A stretch of 22,982 bases of DNA from MHLP01 sp043736515 (GCA_043736515.1 JAYTCK010000035.1:1-22982), one strand, 5' to 3'. Counted from the stretch's first letter, positions 12,975-20,103 are shown. Notes: generated by a model not told the origin, from the letters alone. A program made the numbers and translations.

Positions 12975-14543
12975 CTACTTTCTCTCAAACGTCACTACGC
13001 GTTCACCTTCACCAAGTCCGTTTGTTATTTCAATAGTGCTCTCTGAACCCCGAAGTCCCGTCGTCACCACCTTTTCGGTTATTATTTCTTGGTTATCAAG
13101 TACCGTAAGCACACGAACACTTTTTACTCCATCTTTCGTCACGACCGCTCGCGCTGGAACCACTAATACATCCTTTTGGGTTGCAGTACTAATATCTATA
13201 TTAGCCGTCATTCCCGAACGAATGCGAGGATCGTTATCAATAAAACGAAGCGTCACTTTATAGGTGGAGACACCTTCGACAATTGTTTCAGCAGGATCAA
13301 TCATTGAGACGGTGGCCTTGAAAATAGTATCGGATCCATACGCATCGAGTGTTACTTTTGCTTCGTTGCCAACCTTCACCTTTGCGACATCTACTTCGGG
13401 AATATTTGCCTCTATCTTGAATAAGCCCTCACTCATGAGTGAAACGATGTGGGCGTTAGGTGCAACGGTTTGCCCAAGTTTGGCCACTTGAGTAGTGACT
13501 ACACCCCTAATAGGTGCACGAAGCGTCATCTTTGCTATCTGTGCAGAGTAATTTTCAAGGGTTGCCTCTACCGCCGCGATTTTTGCTTCTTGGGCTCTTA
13601 CAGCCTCGACAGTCGGACCTACTTGTTTGAGCGAAAGTTCCTCTTTTGCAATAAGTAGAGCGCGCTCCGCTCCCTTATACTTTTCTGATGCAGCAAGAGA
13701 AGTGGTAATCGTTGTATTAATATTCGAGCGCGCATTTGACACTGCGAGCTTCCAGCTATCAATTGTTACTTGCGTAGGTGATGTACCGGCGACAAGGCTA
13801 TTCACCGCAAAGGCAAGCTTCTCAAGAAACGCCTTGATTGTCGCCAGATTTTGATCGGAAGACGTAATTGCCGCAGAAGTATTTCTCGTGCTTTCCCATT
13901 CATAGACATCAGTCGACCATTTTTTGAGCATTCCTTCCAAAGTCAGACGTGCCGTCGCAAGCTCAATCGTAAGTTTGGCATCATTCAGCGTAAGGGTCAG
14001 CTCAGGATAACTGGTGCGTGGATTTTTAAAAAATTGATCAACAACATTATGGATTACGTCATCGGAAGTGGTGTATGCTCCGTGTAGTTTATCGAATACG
14101 ACGCGCTCCGCGTCGAGGAGAGCACCTTGAGCACTCTCCACCTTAGTTTGCGATAGTAGAATGTCTTCCGCTCGCGCACCACGCTTTAATTCTGCGAGCC
14201 TGGCAACCTCGTAATTTCGATTTGCTGTCGCCTGAGCGAGTAGTGTCGTAAGTTCGGTTGTGTCTAACTGTACAAGTATGTCGCCCTTGTTTACTTGTAC
14301 GCCAACCAGCCGAGGCTCTTTGGAAACCCTCCCTCCCGACTCGAATGCAAGGTCAACTTCTCTTTCACCACTTACGCGTCCGGTGAGGGACACCTCCTGG
14401 ACTACATCACCCCGCTTCACGAGTGTTGTGTCATATTTGGAGGGATTCTCTTTGCCTGATACATACACGCCACTGAGCACTGCTACCGCAGCAATAAGGA
14501 ATAAGGCTATTTTGTGTGCCTTAATAAATTTTATATGCTTCAT
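12975..14543 (-). CDS. MacA-like periplasmic/extracytoplasmic adaptor protein
   Basis: A 522-residue membrane-fusion (HlyD/MacA) protein. A signal anchor spans about 11-29. The first half of a lipoyl/barrel-sandwich domain (SLTGRVSGEREVDLAFESGG, VQVNKGDILVQLD) is followed by an unusually long helical insertion of roughly 230 residues (about 105-340). The second half of the lipoyl domain (LRAPIRGVVT, VGQTV-like LGQTVAPN), beta-barrel and membrane-proximal domains follow, including VPARAVVTKDGVKSV. It links the ABC permease and ATPase to the outer side of the cell. An outer-membrane channel gene is absent, as in many Gram-positive or CPR MacAB-like systems. Substrate unknown. Confidence 0.9.
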   Translation of the reverse strand: MKHIKFIKAHKIALFLIAAVAVLSGVYVSGKENPSKYDTTLVKRGDVVQEVSLTGRVSGEREVDLAFESGGRVSKEPRLVGVQVNKGDILVQLDTTELTTLLAQATANRNYEVARLAELKRGARAEDILLSQTKVESAQGALLDAERVVFDKLHGAYTTSDDVIHNVVDQFFKNPRTSYPELTLTLNDAKLTIELATARLTLEGMLKKWSTDVYEWESTRNTSAAITSSDQNLATIKAFLEKLAFAVNSLVAGTSPTQVTIDSWKLAVSNARSNINTTITTSLAASEKYKGAERALLIAKEELSLKQVGPTVEAVRAQEAKIAAVEATLENYSAQIAKMTLRAPIRGVVTTQVAKLGQTVAPNAHIVSLMSEGLFKIEANIPEVDVAKVKVGNEAKVTLDAYGSDTIFKATVSMIDPAETIVEGVSTYKVTLRFIDNDPRIRSGMTANIDISTATQKDVLVVPARAVVTKDGVKSVRVLTVLDNQEIITEKVVTTGLRGSESTIEITNGLGEGERVVTFERK

Positions 14544-14550
14544 TGCGCCA

Positions 14551-14556
14551 ATTATA
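14551..14556 (-). promoter_or_regulatory. -10 promoter element of the MacAB-like operon
   Basis: A perfect TATAAT in the 18-base gap after the hydrolase gene, ending seven bases before the adaptor ATG at 14543. The first gene of the three-gene export operon would therefore be leaderless. Confidence 0.6.
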
Positions 14557-14561
14557 CCGTA

Positions 14562-15329
14562 TTATGGACCTAAAAACAGCTTTAGCTTCTTCCAAATTAG
14601 CGGCTCCATAACTGTGCGACTGCTGAGGTGGCCACCTTTTCTTAGGATGAGGGGCTTCAACTTCTGCTTCGACTTATTTACAAATTGGCGAAGTGGCAGA
14701 ATGGGCACAACCTCATCATCTATCGCGTGTATAATAAAAAGTTTGTTTGCATCGATAAGTGCGACTTCGGTAATGGGGTTATAAAATTTTCCACTCTCAA
14801 GGCGCTTCCATGCATCCTTGTGAGGACGATAACCTTCACCAAACCCTTCTTTAAGCACGTATGTAAAATAATCGAAGGGTTCAGCTTTTGACTTCGCTCG
14901 CCAATCGATTACTGGCGAGAGTGCGACCGCCTTTGTGATAAGCGGATACTTGAGCGAAAGAATGGCGGCTGCCCCTCCAAAGCTTGCTCCGATCACCGTA
15001 ACGTTGGTGATATCAAGCAGATACTCGATGCCATCATACACATTCATAAATCCTGCGCTGAGTTCCTCTGCAACAAGTAGCACATCCTGCTCCGGACTCT
15101 CCTCAAGAAATTTTCCTCCTGACTCCCACGAACCTCGATAGCGCGGGTGAAATACCCAATAGCCTTTCTTGGCGAGAAATTCCGCAACCCGATGTTTGTC
15201 AGGAATTGTTGGGCAACCGTCACACAAAATAATTGCCTTGTGAGATGGCTTTTGAGGCACCCAAAACTCCGCGACAATGTCTCCGGCAAAACGCGTCCGC
15301 CCACTTTGTATTGGAAGTATTTTACGCAT
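14562..15329 (-). CDS. Alpha/beta hydrolase (dienelactone hydrolase / S9 peptidase-like)
   Basis: A 255-residue protein with the alpha/beta hydrolase fold. The nucleophile elbow is GASFGG with Ser116, the acid is Asp204 or Asp205 in HAIDDEVVP, and the base is His234 in KGGHLS. The stretch HPRYRGSWESGGKF near 61-74 is like the oxyanion/strand region of prolyl-oligopeptidase-type hydrolases, so an esterase or peptidase role is possible; the substrate is unknown. I chose the ATG at 15329: it overlaps the NADH dehydrogenase stop by eight bases (ATGCGTAA), implying coupled translation. The longer frame to 15371 would lie entirely inside the upstream gene. Confidence 0.85.
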   Translation of the reverse strand: MRKILPIQSGRTRFAGDIVAEFWVPQKPSHKAIILCDGCPTIPDKHRVAEFLAKKGYWVFHPRYRGSWESGGKFLEESPEQDVLLVAEELSAGFMNVYDGIEYLLDITNVTVIGASFGGAAAILSLKYPLITKAVALSPVIDWRAKSKAEPFDYFTYVLKEGFGEGYRPHKDAWKRLESGKFYNPITEVALIDANKLFIIHAIDDEVVPILPLRQFVNKSKQKLKPLILRKGGHLSSRTVMEPLIWKKLKLFLGP

Positions 15330-16563
15330 GTTGGTGTGATGATTCAACTGAACAAATGCTACATGAGTCACAAATGCTTGAGCAATGTCTCCATGCTTTC
15401 CAAGCCTTATTAAAAGGAAGGATAGCGAAAAATATTTGGAAATCAGCGAAACGGCGAATCCACCACCCGACTCTGCCGTAAAAACGAAATGGCCCCCACA
15501 ATACTCCCGCCCACGTTGGCCCGGCCGGTATGGCGTTTACCGCAGGTGCTGGCGCATAACTTAACGTCATTTTTTTGTCTTGATATTTAAGGATGATGAG
15601 CTTGGCAATATACATTCCGTCATACAGCGCGGTTTGGGCCCAACCAGAATATTTGGTCGCGGCCCCATCCCCTGCTATAAAAATGTTCTTTTCTCCTATT
15701 GCAATGAGGTGTTCATCTACTTCTACCCTTCCGCGTTTGTCGATCGCAAAACCCCATGTCTCATACGCACTATTAGCTTTCACCCCTGCTGTCCATATGA
15801 CAGTGCGAGCTTTGATTTGCATGTCTTTCATGAAAACCTGCTCGCATTCCTCTCGCTCAATTGAACGATTCAGAAAAATATTTACGCCAAGACCACGCAA
15901 ATGATGTTCGATGCGATCGGTAAATTTTTTGGGTAATGCAGGAAGAATTTTAGATGCACCTTCAATAAGCTCCACCGATACCAAGGAGGGGTCAACTCCA
16001 TATTGGGTGGCGAGTTCTCGCGCATAGACAATAAGCTGTCCCGCCATTTCAACGCCGGTCGCGCCTCCTCCAATAACCACAAAATGTGCATCACAAATTT
16101 GCTCAACTTTATTTGTAAAATCAATCTTACAGGTAAGTAGTGTTTCAGTAATGTGCTGCTTTAATCGAAGTGCCTCGGTGATCGACTTCATCCCGTGTGA
16201 ATATTCTTTTAACCCAGGGATGCCGAAAAAATTGGTTTCGCTTCCCAGCGCAAGCACAAGCTCATTGTAGTGATATGACGAACCGGATATCCCGCTTATT
16301 TTTTGCGCTGTCTTATCAATCCCGACAATTCGATCTTCAATTACTTCAATATTTTTACCTGCAAATATTTCGCGGAGTGGGACACATACTTCAAGCGGTG
16401 AACTTCCTGTAACGAGTCGATACAGCGCCGCGTGATATTCAAAATGCGGCTTCTCCGAAATAAGGCGGATTTTCGCGTGCGGTAAATTTTTTTTTGCGAG
16501 CTGGAGTGCGCAGGAAATTCCCGCAAATCCCCCGCCCACTATGACGATATGCTTTTGCTCCAT
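15322..16563 (-). CDS. Type II NADH dehydrogenase-like FAD oxidoreductase with Cys-rich tail
   Basis: A 413-residue flavoprotein of the NDH-2 family. The FAD-binding Rossmann motif GGGFAG is at 10-15, the NAD(H)-binding motif VIGGGATGVEMAG at 163-175, TWTAG-like IWTAGV at 256-261, and the second FAD motif IFIAGDGA at 294-301. NDH-2 passes electrons from NADH to quinone at the inner membrane face without pumping protons. Residues 351-386 (WAGVLWGPFRFYGRVGWW and following) are aromatic and probably touch the membrane. The last 21 residues contain Cys394, Cys398, Cys401 and Cys404 plus three histidines, which is not typical. It lies seven bases after a small membrane protein gene and overlaps the hydrolase gene. 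Confidence 0.88.
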   Translation of the reverse strand: MEQKHIVIVGGGFAGISCALQLAKKNLPHAKIRLISEKPHFEYHAALYRLVTGSSPLEVCVPLREIFAGKNIEVIEDRIVGIDKTAQKISGISGSSYHYNELVLALGSETNFFGIPGLKEYSHGMKSITEALRLKQHITETLLTCKIDFTNKVEQICDAHFVVIGGGATGVEMAGQLIVYARELATQYGVDPSLVSVELIEGASKILPALPKKFTDRIEHHLRGLGVNIFLNRSIEREECEQVFMKDMQIKARTVIWTAGVKANSAYETWGFAIDKRGRVEVDEHLIAIGEKNIFIAGDGAATKYSGWAQTALYDGMYIAKLIILKYQDKKMTLSYAPAPAVNAIPAGPTWAGVLWGPFRFYGRVGWWIRRFADFQIFFAILPFNKAWKAWRHCSSICDSCSICSVESSHQHA

Positions 16564-16570
16564 AATATGC

Positions 16571-16822
16571 CTAGGCGGAAGGGGGTGTGGGTGGCACGGG
16601 GGTTACAAGGGGCTTTGGAGCATTTTGTCTTTTTGCATACCACATAAATACTCCAAATAATATTGCAAAAATTGCGAGGGCAATGATGACACCTCCACGT
16701 GCTTCTGGATTGGGGACTGCAACATGTTCTACATGACCATCGCCACTCTCGCCACCAGCAAGCAGGGTTAGTGGAGAAGCTAATCCGCTAAGCAAATACC
16801 AAAAAGGTGGGATATATTTCAT
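16571..16822 (-). CDS. Small (83-residue) membrane protein upstream of NDH-2
   Basis: An 83-residue protein with an N-terminal hydrophobic segment (PPFWYLLSGLASPLTLLAGG, about 5-24) that may be a signal peptide. A Gly/His/Glu-rich middle and a second hydrophobic helix (GVIIALAIFAILFGVFMWYA, about 44-63) follow, then a Pro-rich basic tail (KRQNAPKPLVTPVPPTPP). I recognise no family. It is the first gene of an operon with the NADH dehydrogenase and the hydrolase, so it might be a membrane partner of the dehydrogenase (inference). I chose the ATG at 16822 because TATAAT ends six bases upstream; the longer frame to 16906 would cover that promoter. Confidence 0.68.
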   Translation of the reverse strand: MKYIPPFWYLLSGLASPLTLLAGGESGDGHVEHVAVPNPEARGGVIIALAIFAILFGVFMWYAKRQNAPKPLVTPVPPTPPSA

Positions 16823-16828
16823 GAGTCT

Positions 16829-16834
16829 ATTATA
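16829..16834 (-). promoter_or_regulatory. -10 promoter element of the NDH-2 operon
   Basis: A perfect TATAAT on the minus strand ending six bases before the ATG at 16822; the bases before it read CTGGG. It implies a leaderless operon message. Confidence 0.6.
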
Positions 16835-16892
16835 CCCAGAACCCATCTCAAAATAAACATGATAAGTAAAAAGCACTATCATCACTTCGCTA

Positions 16893-17001
16893 CTCTCGCA
16901 CGCCATATTCGGCTAAAAATGTGAAAAACACCCAACTTACCGTGCGATGCACGGCTCGGGGTGTCATTTCACATTTTCATCTCGAATCTGACGCGCGAGA
17001 G
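16893..17001. repeat. Long imperfect inverted repeat, possibly acting as terminator
   Basis: Nested pairing can be followed through almost the whole segment: 16893-16911 with 16983-17001 (16 of 19 positions), 16916-16926 with 16967-16977 (11 pairs), ACACCC with GGGTGT (16928-16933/16959-16964), and CCGTGC-GAT-GCACGG (16940-16954). On the minus strand the 16916-16977 stem ends in a T run, so it can stop transcription coming from the Dsb operon. The outer 19-base arms are more than a terminator needs. Confidence 0.6.
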
Positions 17002-17008
17002 CGACCAA

Positions 17009-17040
17009 ATTTCTCTTAGCGGTACTCCGCTTAGAGAAAT
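17009..17040. repeat. Second hairpin downstream of the DsbB-like gene
   Basis: ATTTCTCTTAGCGG (17009-17022) pairs with CCGCTTAGAGAAAT (17027-17040) with one mismatch and a four-base loop. No T run follows on either strand. It lies between the DsbB-like stop (17068) and the longer inverted repeat, so the operon ends in two successive hairpins. Confidence 0.6.
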
Positions 17041-17067
17041 GGAAGTACCCTCGTGGCAACTACGCGA

Positions 17068-17631
17068 TTATTTTAAGCTGGGTTCTAATTTCGTGCGACG
17101 GAGTGCTGCATAAAGCACAAGCGCGATCAGCACAAAGGCGTTCAGAGCTATCATGGGAATCGTGATATAACCAAATTCCAGAACATAAATACGGTCACAT
17201 GAAGGAAGTGCGGATACGGCCGGACAGGGCATCGTGACACCGCCGTAGAGTGCGAGCATGTCTTTAATCCATTGATAGAGGGCAACTGCTCCTCCCAGGA
17301 GGGTGAGGAGCAGCGCATAGGGAACAATTGCGCGATCGCGGCGCACAAGTGCTAATCCAAAAATAAACGGGAGCGGATACATGAAAATTCGCTGTATCCA
17401 ACACAGGATACACGCAGGGAAACCTACGACTTCAGAATAAATAATACTACCGACTGTGGCGGCTGCGGAAAAAAGGAATCCAAGCAAAAGAACATGTTCC
17501 CCTATCCACTCCATGATTCTCTTGAACATCGGCCTCCATGCGACATGCATGGTGAGTAGCAGCACAAAAAGTACGTTTCCAAGAAGCGTAAAAATAGCGA
17601 GTATCTTCGAGAACAAGAGTGAAAATTCCAT
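17068..17631 (-). CDS. DsbB/BdbC-like disulfide bond formation protein
   Basis: A 187-residue membrane protein with five hydrophobic segments (about 8-29, 46-65, 80-97, 103-121 and 158-176). The redox pairs are Cys74-Ile-Leu-Cys77 in FPACILCWIQR and Cys136/Cys145 in CPAVSALPSC, the arrangement of DsbB and BdbC. These enzymes reoxidise an extracytoplasmic thiol oxidase and pass electrons to quinone. There is one extra helix at the N-terminus compared with the four-helix DsbB core. The gene follows a tethered thioredoxin by 18 bases, its likely redox partner. A weak GGA-rich sequence lies upstream of the ATG. Confidence 0.9.
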   Translation of the reverse strand: MEFSLLFSKILAIFTLLGNVLFVLLLTMHVAWRPMFKRIMEWIGEHVLLLGFLFSAAATVGSIIYSEVVGFPACILCWIQRIFMYPLPFIFGLALVRRDRAIVPYALLLTLLGGAVALYQWIKDMLALYGGVTMPCPAVSALPSCDRIYVLEFGYITIPMIALNAFVLIALVLYAALRRTKLEPSLK

Positions 17632-17649
17632 AAAGATCCGTCAGCTAAA

Positions 17650-18078
17650 TTATGAGGCTGGTGCTATACAGCTCGTCTTTTCTGCAAGTTCAGCAATATT
17701 CAATACTCCCGTAACGCGTACTCCGTTTTTGAATTCCCATGTCGGGTAACTTTCGATCTTCATTTCTTTGCAAATCGGTGTCTGATTATTACCGTCCGGT
17801 GTTGAACACTCTACATAAGGAAGCTCGGATTCTGCGTCGTCAAAAAGTGCCTTTTGAGTCTTGCAGTGAGAACACCAGAATGCACCGTAAAAAATCGCTC
17901 CTTCGGCTTTTAAACACTGCGCAAACTGTCCAAGAGGGGTCGGCGCGCTCACAACATTACTAGAAGTAGCAGTAGGTGTTTGCACTTCGACTTTGGGTGT
18001 GCTGTTCATTGCAAAGAGCACTGCGGCGATGGCAATCAGTGCGACTGCACCCATAATTATGAGATTTTTTTGATTCAT
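17650..18078 (-). CDS. Membrane-tethered thioredoxin-fold oxidoreductase (VKOR-partner type)
   Basis: A 142-residue protein. Residues 6-24 form a signal anchor, 25-48 a Thr/Ser/Pro linker and 50-140 a thioredoxin fold. The active site is Cys69-Ser-His-Cys72 in AFWCSHCK and the cis-proline is in SYPTWEF (Pro112). Further cysteines lie at 55, 91, 103 and 137. The pattern LPYVECSTPDGNNQTPIC resembles the thioredoxin domain fused to bacterial VKOR proteins, which oxidises exported proteins. Here it is next to a DsbB-like protein instead. AGAGG lies a few bases before the ATG, and the upstream P-loop gene ends 17 bases away, so an operon is likely. Confidence 0.9.
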   Translation of the reverse strand: MNQKNLIIMGAVALIAIAAVLFAMNSTPKVEVQTPTATSSNVVSAPTPLGQFAQCLKAEGAIFYGAFWCSHCKTQKALFDDAESELPYVECSTPDGNNQTPICKEMKIESYPTWEFKNGVRVTGVLNIAELAEKTSCIAPAS

Positions 18079-18095
18079 ATAACCTCTATTATTAC

Positions 18096-19145
18096 TTAAT
18101 TTAGCTTTTCTGTAAAACGTGGTTTATGTTTGAGTTCCTTTTCAATGTATTTGAAAAAAGTTGCTTCCGTGGGAAATGAATGATCAAAATAGTAGGTCAG
18201 AAACGGACTTGCAGTTTTTGATGGCCAGATAACAAGCGCTTCCTTGTTTGTCTCGTGTGCTTCGCGAAGCTCGCCAATCACACCAGGACTCGAAACAATC
18301 TTTGGAAAAAAGACGGTGATGCGATCGCTTTGACCCAAAAGCAATTCAAGATCGATCTTAATCAGCTGGTGAGAATTCATATATTCTGTGGCGCTTGTTT
18401 TGTTTAATCCTCTATGTATTTCGGGTAACTTTCCTTTTGTCACTACCGGAGAGAAGACAATAAAGTATTGTTCGAGCTTTGCAATAAATTTATTAATGCG
18501 CAGGCGATCCTTTGGGTCTGTAAGATGCGTCATTGGCATGGAAATGTAGGTTGATTCCATGTGAGGAATGAAGGAAAGCTTGTAAAGCGTTGCCATCGAT
18601 TGAATATTGTAAAAAGTAAAAAACCTTTTCTTTGATAGTGCTGCCCATGTCGACATAACCTCAGTCTCAACATTTTGCCAAAGTGCCACCTCACGAAGTG
18701 AAAGTTTTTCTCCTTTCCACTGCTCCCGTGCGGCAAGTATCTCCTGAATATCGACGGTATCACCCATGATCGTGAGAAAAAGATCGGGCTGAAAGCGGCT
18801 CACATACTGGTGATCAAACGAGTGGTGGAAGGTCTTTTTCCAATAAAAAAACCCGTGAATGGAGACAACAATCGCATCGTACGTTTTTTTGTCCTGCTCA
18901 AAATTTTTGAGAATTCCCTCGTACACCGCACTCCGCAGGGCAAGCATTGTGTGCTTGTTTGTATTCAAAATATTCTTTGGGGTGATATTGAGCCCGTCTT
19001 GTTTCGCACGCGCGAGGAGGAGATCACCCACGTGATAGACCTTTACCTTTTTTCCAAGCCCTAGAGAATAACGTTCAAAGCGATCGAGGTATTCTTTACG
19101 ACCCGAGCCCGAGATACCTGTGGCAATAATGACTCGTGCAGACAT
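18096..19145 (-). CDS. P-loop adenylate-kinase-like protein with NDT-like C-terminal domain
   Basis: A 349-residue protein. The N-terminus (1-190) resembles archaeal adenylate kinases, beginning IIATGISGSGRKEYL. This P-loop has RKE where GKT or GKS is usual, so the standard lysine-serine/threonine pair is changed. The middle includes a WKGEKLSLREV segment. Residues about 260-345 (KIDLELLLGQSDRITVFF, SPGVIGELREAHE, ALVIWP) resemble the nucleoside 2-deoxyribosyltransferase fold, with a possible acidic catalytic residue in GELREA. The two parts suggest a nucleotide-processing or nucleotide-sensing role, but the reaction is unknown. It heads an operon with the thioredoxin and DsbB-like genes. TATACG at 19154-19159 ends eight bases before the ATG. 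Confidence 0.7.
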   Translation of the reverse strand: MSARVIIATGISGSGRKEYLDRFERYSLGLGKKVKVYHVGDLLLARAKQDGLNITPKNILNTNKHTMLALRSAVYEGILKNFEQDKKTYDAIVVSIHGFFYWKKTFHHSFDHQYVSRFQPDLFLTIMGDTVDIQEILAAREQWKGEKLSLREVALWQNVETEVMSTWAALSKKRFFTFYNIQSMATLYKLSFIPHMESTYISMPMTHLTDPKDRLRINKFIAKLEQYFIVFSPVVTKGKLPEIHRGLNKTSATEYMNSHQLIKIDLELLLGQSDRITVFFPKIVSSPGVIGELREAHETNKEALVIWPSKTASPFLTYYFDHSFPTEATFFKYIEKELKHKPRFTEKLN

Positions 19146-19153
19146 ATACTCAG

Positions 19154-19179
19154 CGTATACCGCCTTGTTAAAATGTCAA
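19154..19179 (-). promoter_or_regulatory. Possible promoter of the P-loop/thioredoxin/DsbB operon
   Basis: On the minus strand a perfect TTGACA (19174-19179) precedes TATACG (19154-19159). The 14-base spacing is short, so one of the two boxes may be fortuitous. The -10 ends eight bases before the ATG. Confidence 0.35.
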
Positions 19180-19288
19180 AAGTGTTTACTCAAGCCGCCC
19201 CGGAGCACTCTCCTGATTAGGCGTAGTAAAATCACAATGTAACTCTACGAGTGTCAATAACTACTGTGCATTTCTCCTTGTTCATTTA

Positions 19289-19297
19289 TGTTATACT
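19289..19297 (+). promoter_or_regulatory. Extended -10 promoter of the receiver operon
   Basis: TGT-TATACT ends six bases before the ATG at 19304 and so predicts a leaderless message for the whole receiver/EVE/Nudix run. Confidence 0.6.
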
Positions 19298-19303
19298 TTT
19301 CCT

Positions 19304-19690
19304 ATGCCAAATCAGAAAATACTGCTTGTTGAGGACAGTGAGGCTTTGCGTAACGTACTTGCCGAGAAACTGAATGACGAACATTTTGAAGTGTTTGTTG
19401 CCGGTGGAGGTGAAGAGGCGCTTAGGCTTGCACAAGAAAAATCTCCAGATATGATTATTACCGACATAGTAATGTTTCCTATGGACGGGCTAGAATTGGC
19501 AAAACGTATACGCGGATCGGGCACATGGGGTGAGAAGGTATTTATTTTCGCGCTTACCAATCAAAATAGCGCTGAAGAAGAATCTCGTCTCAAAACTCTC
19601 CGATTGGACGCATATTTGGTCAAAGCTGAAACCGGACTCGATGATGTGGTTAAGCAAGTAAAAAATATTTTTAAAGGTAAGAAAAAATAG
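19304..19690 (+). CDS. Stand-alone response regulator receiver (CheY-like), first of a pair
   Basis: A 128-residue single receiver domain. The acidic pair is Glu10-Asp11, the phosphoacceptor Asp54 lies in IITDIVMFPMDG, the switch Thr85 in ALTNQ and the conserved Lys107 in YLVKAE. All residues needed for phosphorylation are present. The usual proline after the phosphoacceptor loop is one position late (MFPMDG instead of MPxMDG). No DNA-binding or enzymatic output domain follows, so it should act by protein contact, as CheY does or as a phosphorelay intermediate. The second receiver gene starts nine bases later. No histidine kinase is in the window. Confidence 0.93.
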   Translation: MPNQKILLVEDSEALRNVLAEKLNDEHFEVFVAGGGEEALRLAQEKSPDMIITDIVMFPMDGLELAKRIRGSGTWGEKVFIFALTNQNSAEEESRLKTLRLDAYLVKAETGLDDVVKQVKNIFKGKKK

Positions 19691-19699
19691 CCAAACACC

Positions 19700-20098
19700 A
19701 TGGATACAGATAAAAAAACAGTGCTCGTAGTTGAAGACGACGTTGCGTTACGCAAAGTGCTTTGCGATCGCCTCACCGATGACGGTTTTAACGTGGCGCA
19801 AGCCGCTGACGGCGAAGAAGGCCTTCTGCAAACAACGCTGAAGCATCCTGATATTATTATTCTTGATGTTTTTATGCCAAAAATGGATGGTATTTCTATG
19901 CTCGCAAAGCTTCGTTCACGTGATGAGTGGGGTAAAAATGTAAGAGTGATCGTGCTCACAAATTCCACTGATGCTGAGACCATTTCAAAGGTTGCGGGAT
20001 TTGGCTCAACGGAATTTCTTATCAAAAGCGAGTGGGGCCTCGAAGCACTCGTCGCTCGCGTTCGCGAGAATCTTACCCCTCACGCACAGACCGTATAA
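19700..20098 (+). CDS. Stand-alone response regulator receiver (CheY-like), second of a pair
   Basis: A 132-residue single receiver domain with acidic pair Glu12-Asp13, phosphoacceptor Asp56 in ILDVFMPKMDG, switch Thr87 in VLTNS and Lys109 in FLIKSE. It has the standard MPKMDG loop and a C-terminal tail of a few residues (NLTPHAQTV), with no output domain. It is clearly related to the preceding receiver (KVFIFALTNQNS versus VRVIVLTNSTD), so the pair probably arose by duplication and then diverged. It is followed five bases later by the EVE-domain gene. Confidence 0.93.
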   Translation: MDTDKKTVLVVEDDVALRKVLCDRLTDDGFNVAQAADGEEGLLQTTLKHPDIIILDVFMPKMDGISMLAKLRSRDEWGKNVRVIVLTNSTDAETISKVAGFGSTEFLIKSEWGLEALVARVRENLTPHAQTV

Positions 20099-20103
20099 AC
20101 ATA

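Noticed and set aside
15330..15371. Upstream start for the alpha/beta hydrolase
   Set aside because: The extension lies fully inside the NADH dehydrogenase gene; the ATGCGTAA overlap at 15329 gives a natural coupled start.
16823..16906. Upstream start for the 83-residue membrane protein
   Set aside because: The extension covers the TATAAT at 16829-16834 and adds residues unlike a signal peptide.
19304..20098. The two receivers as one frameshifted gene
   Set aside because: Each has a full set of conserved residues, its own start and stop, and a nine-base gap; they are two genes.
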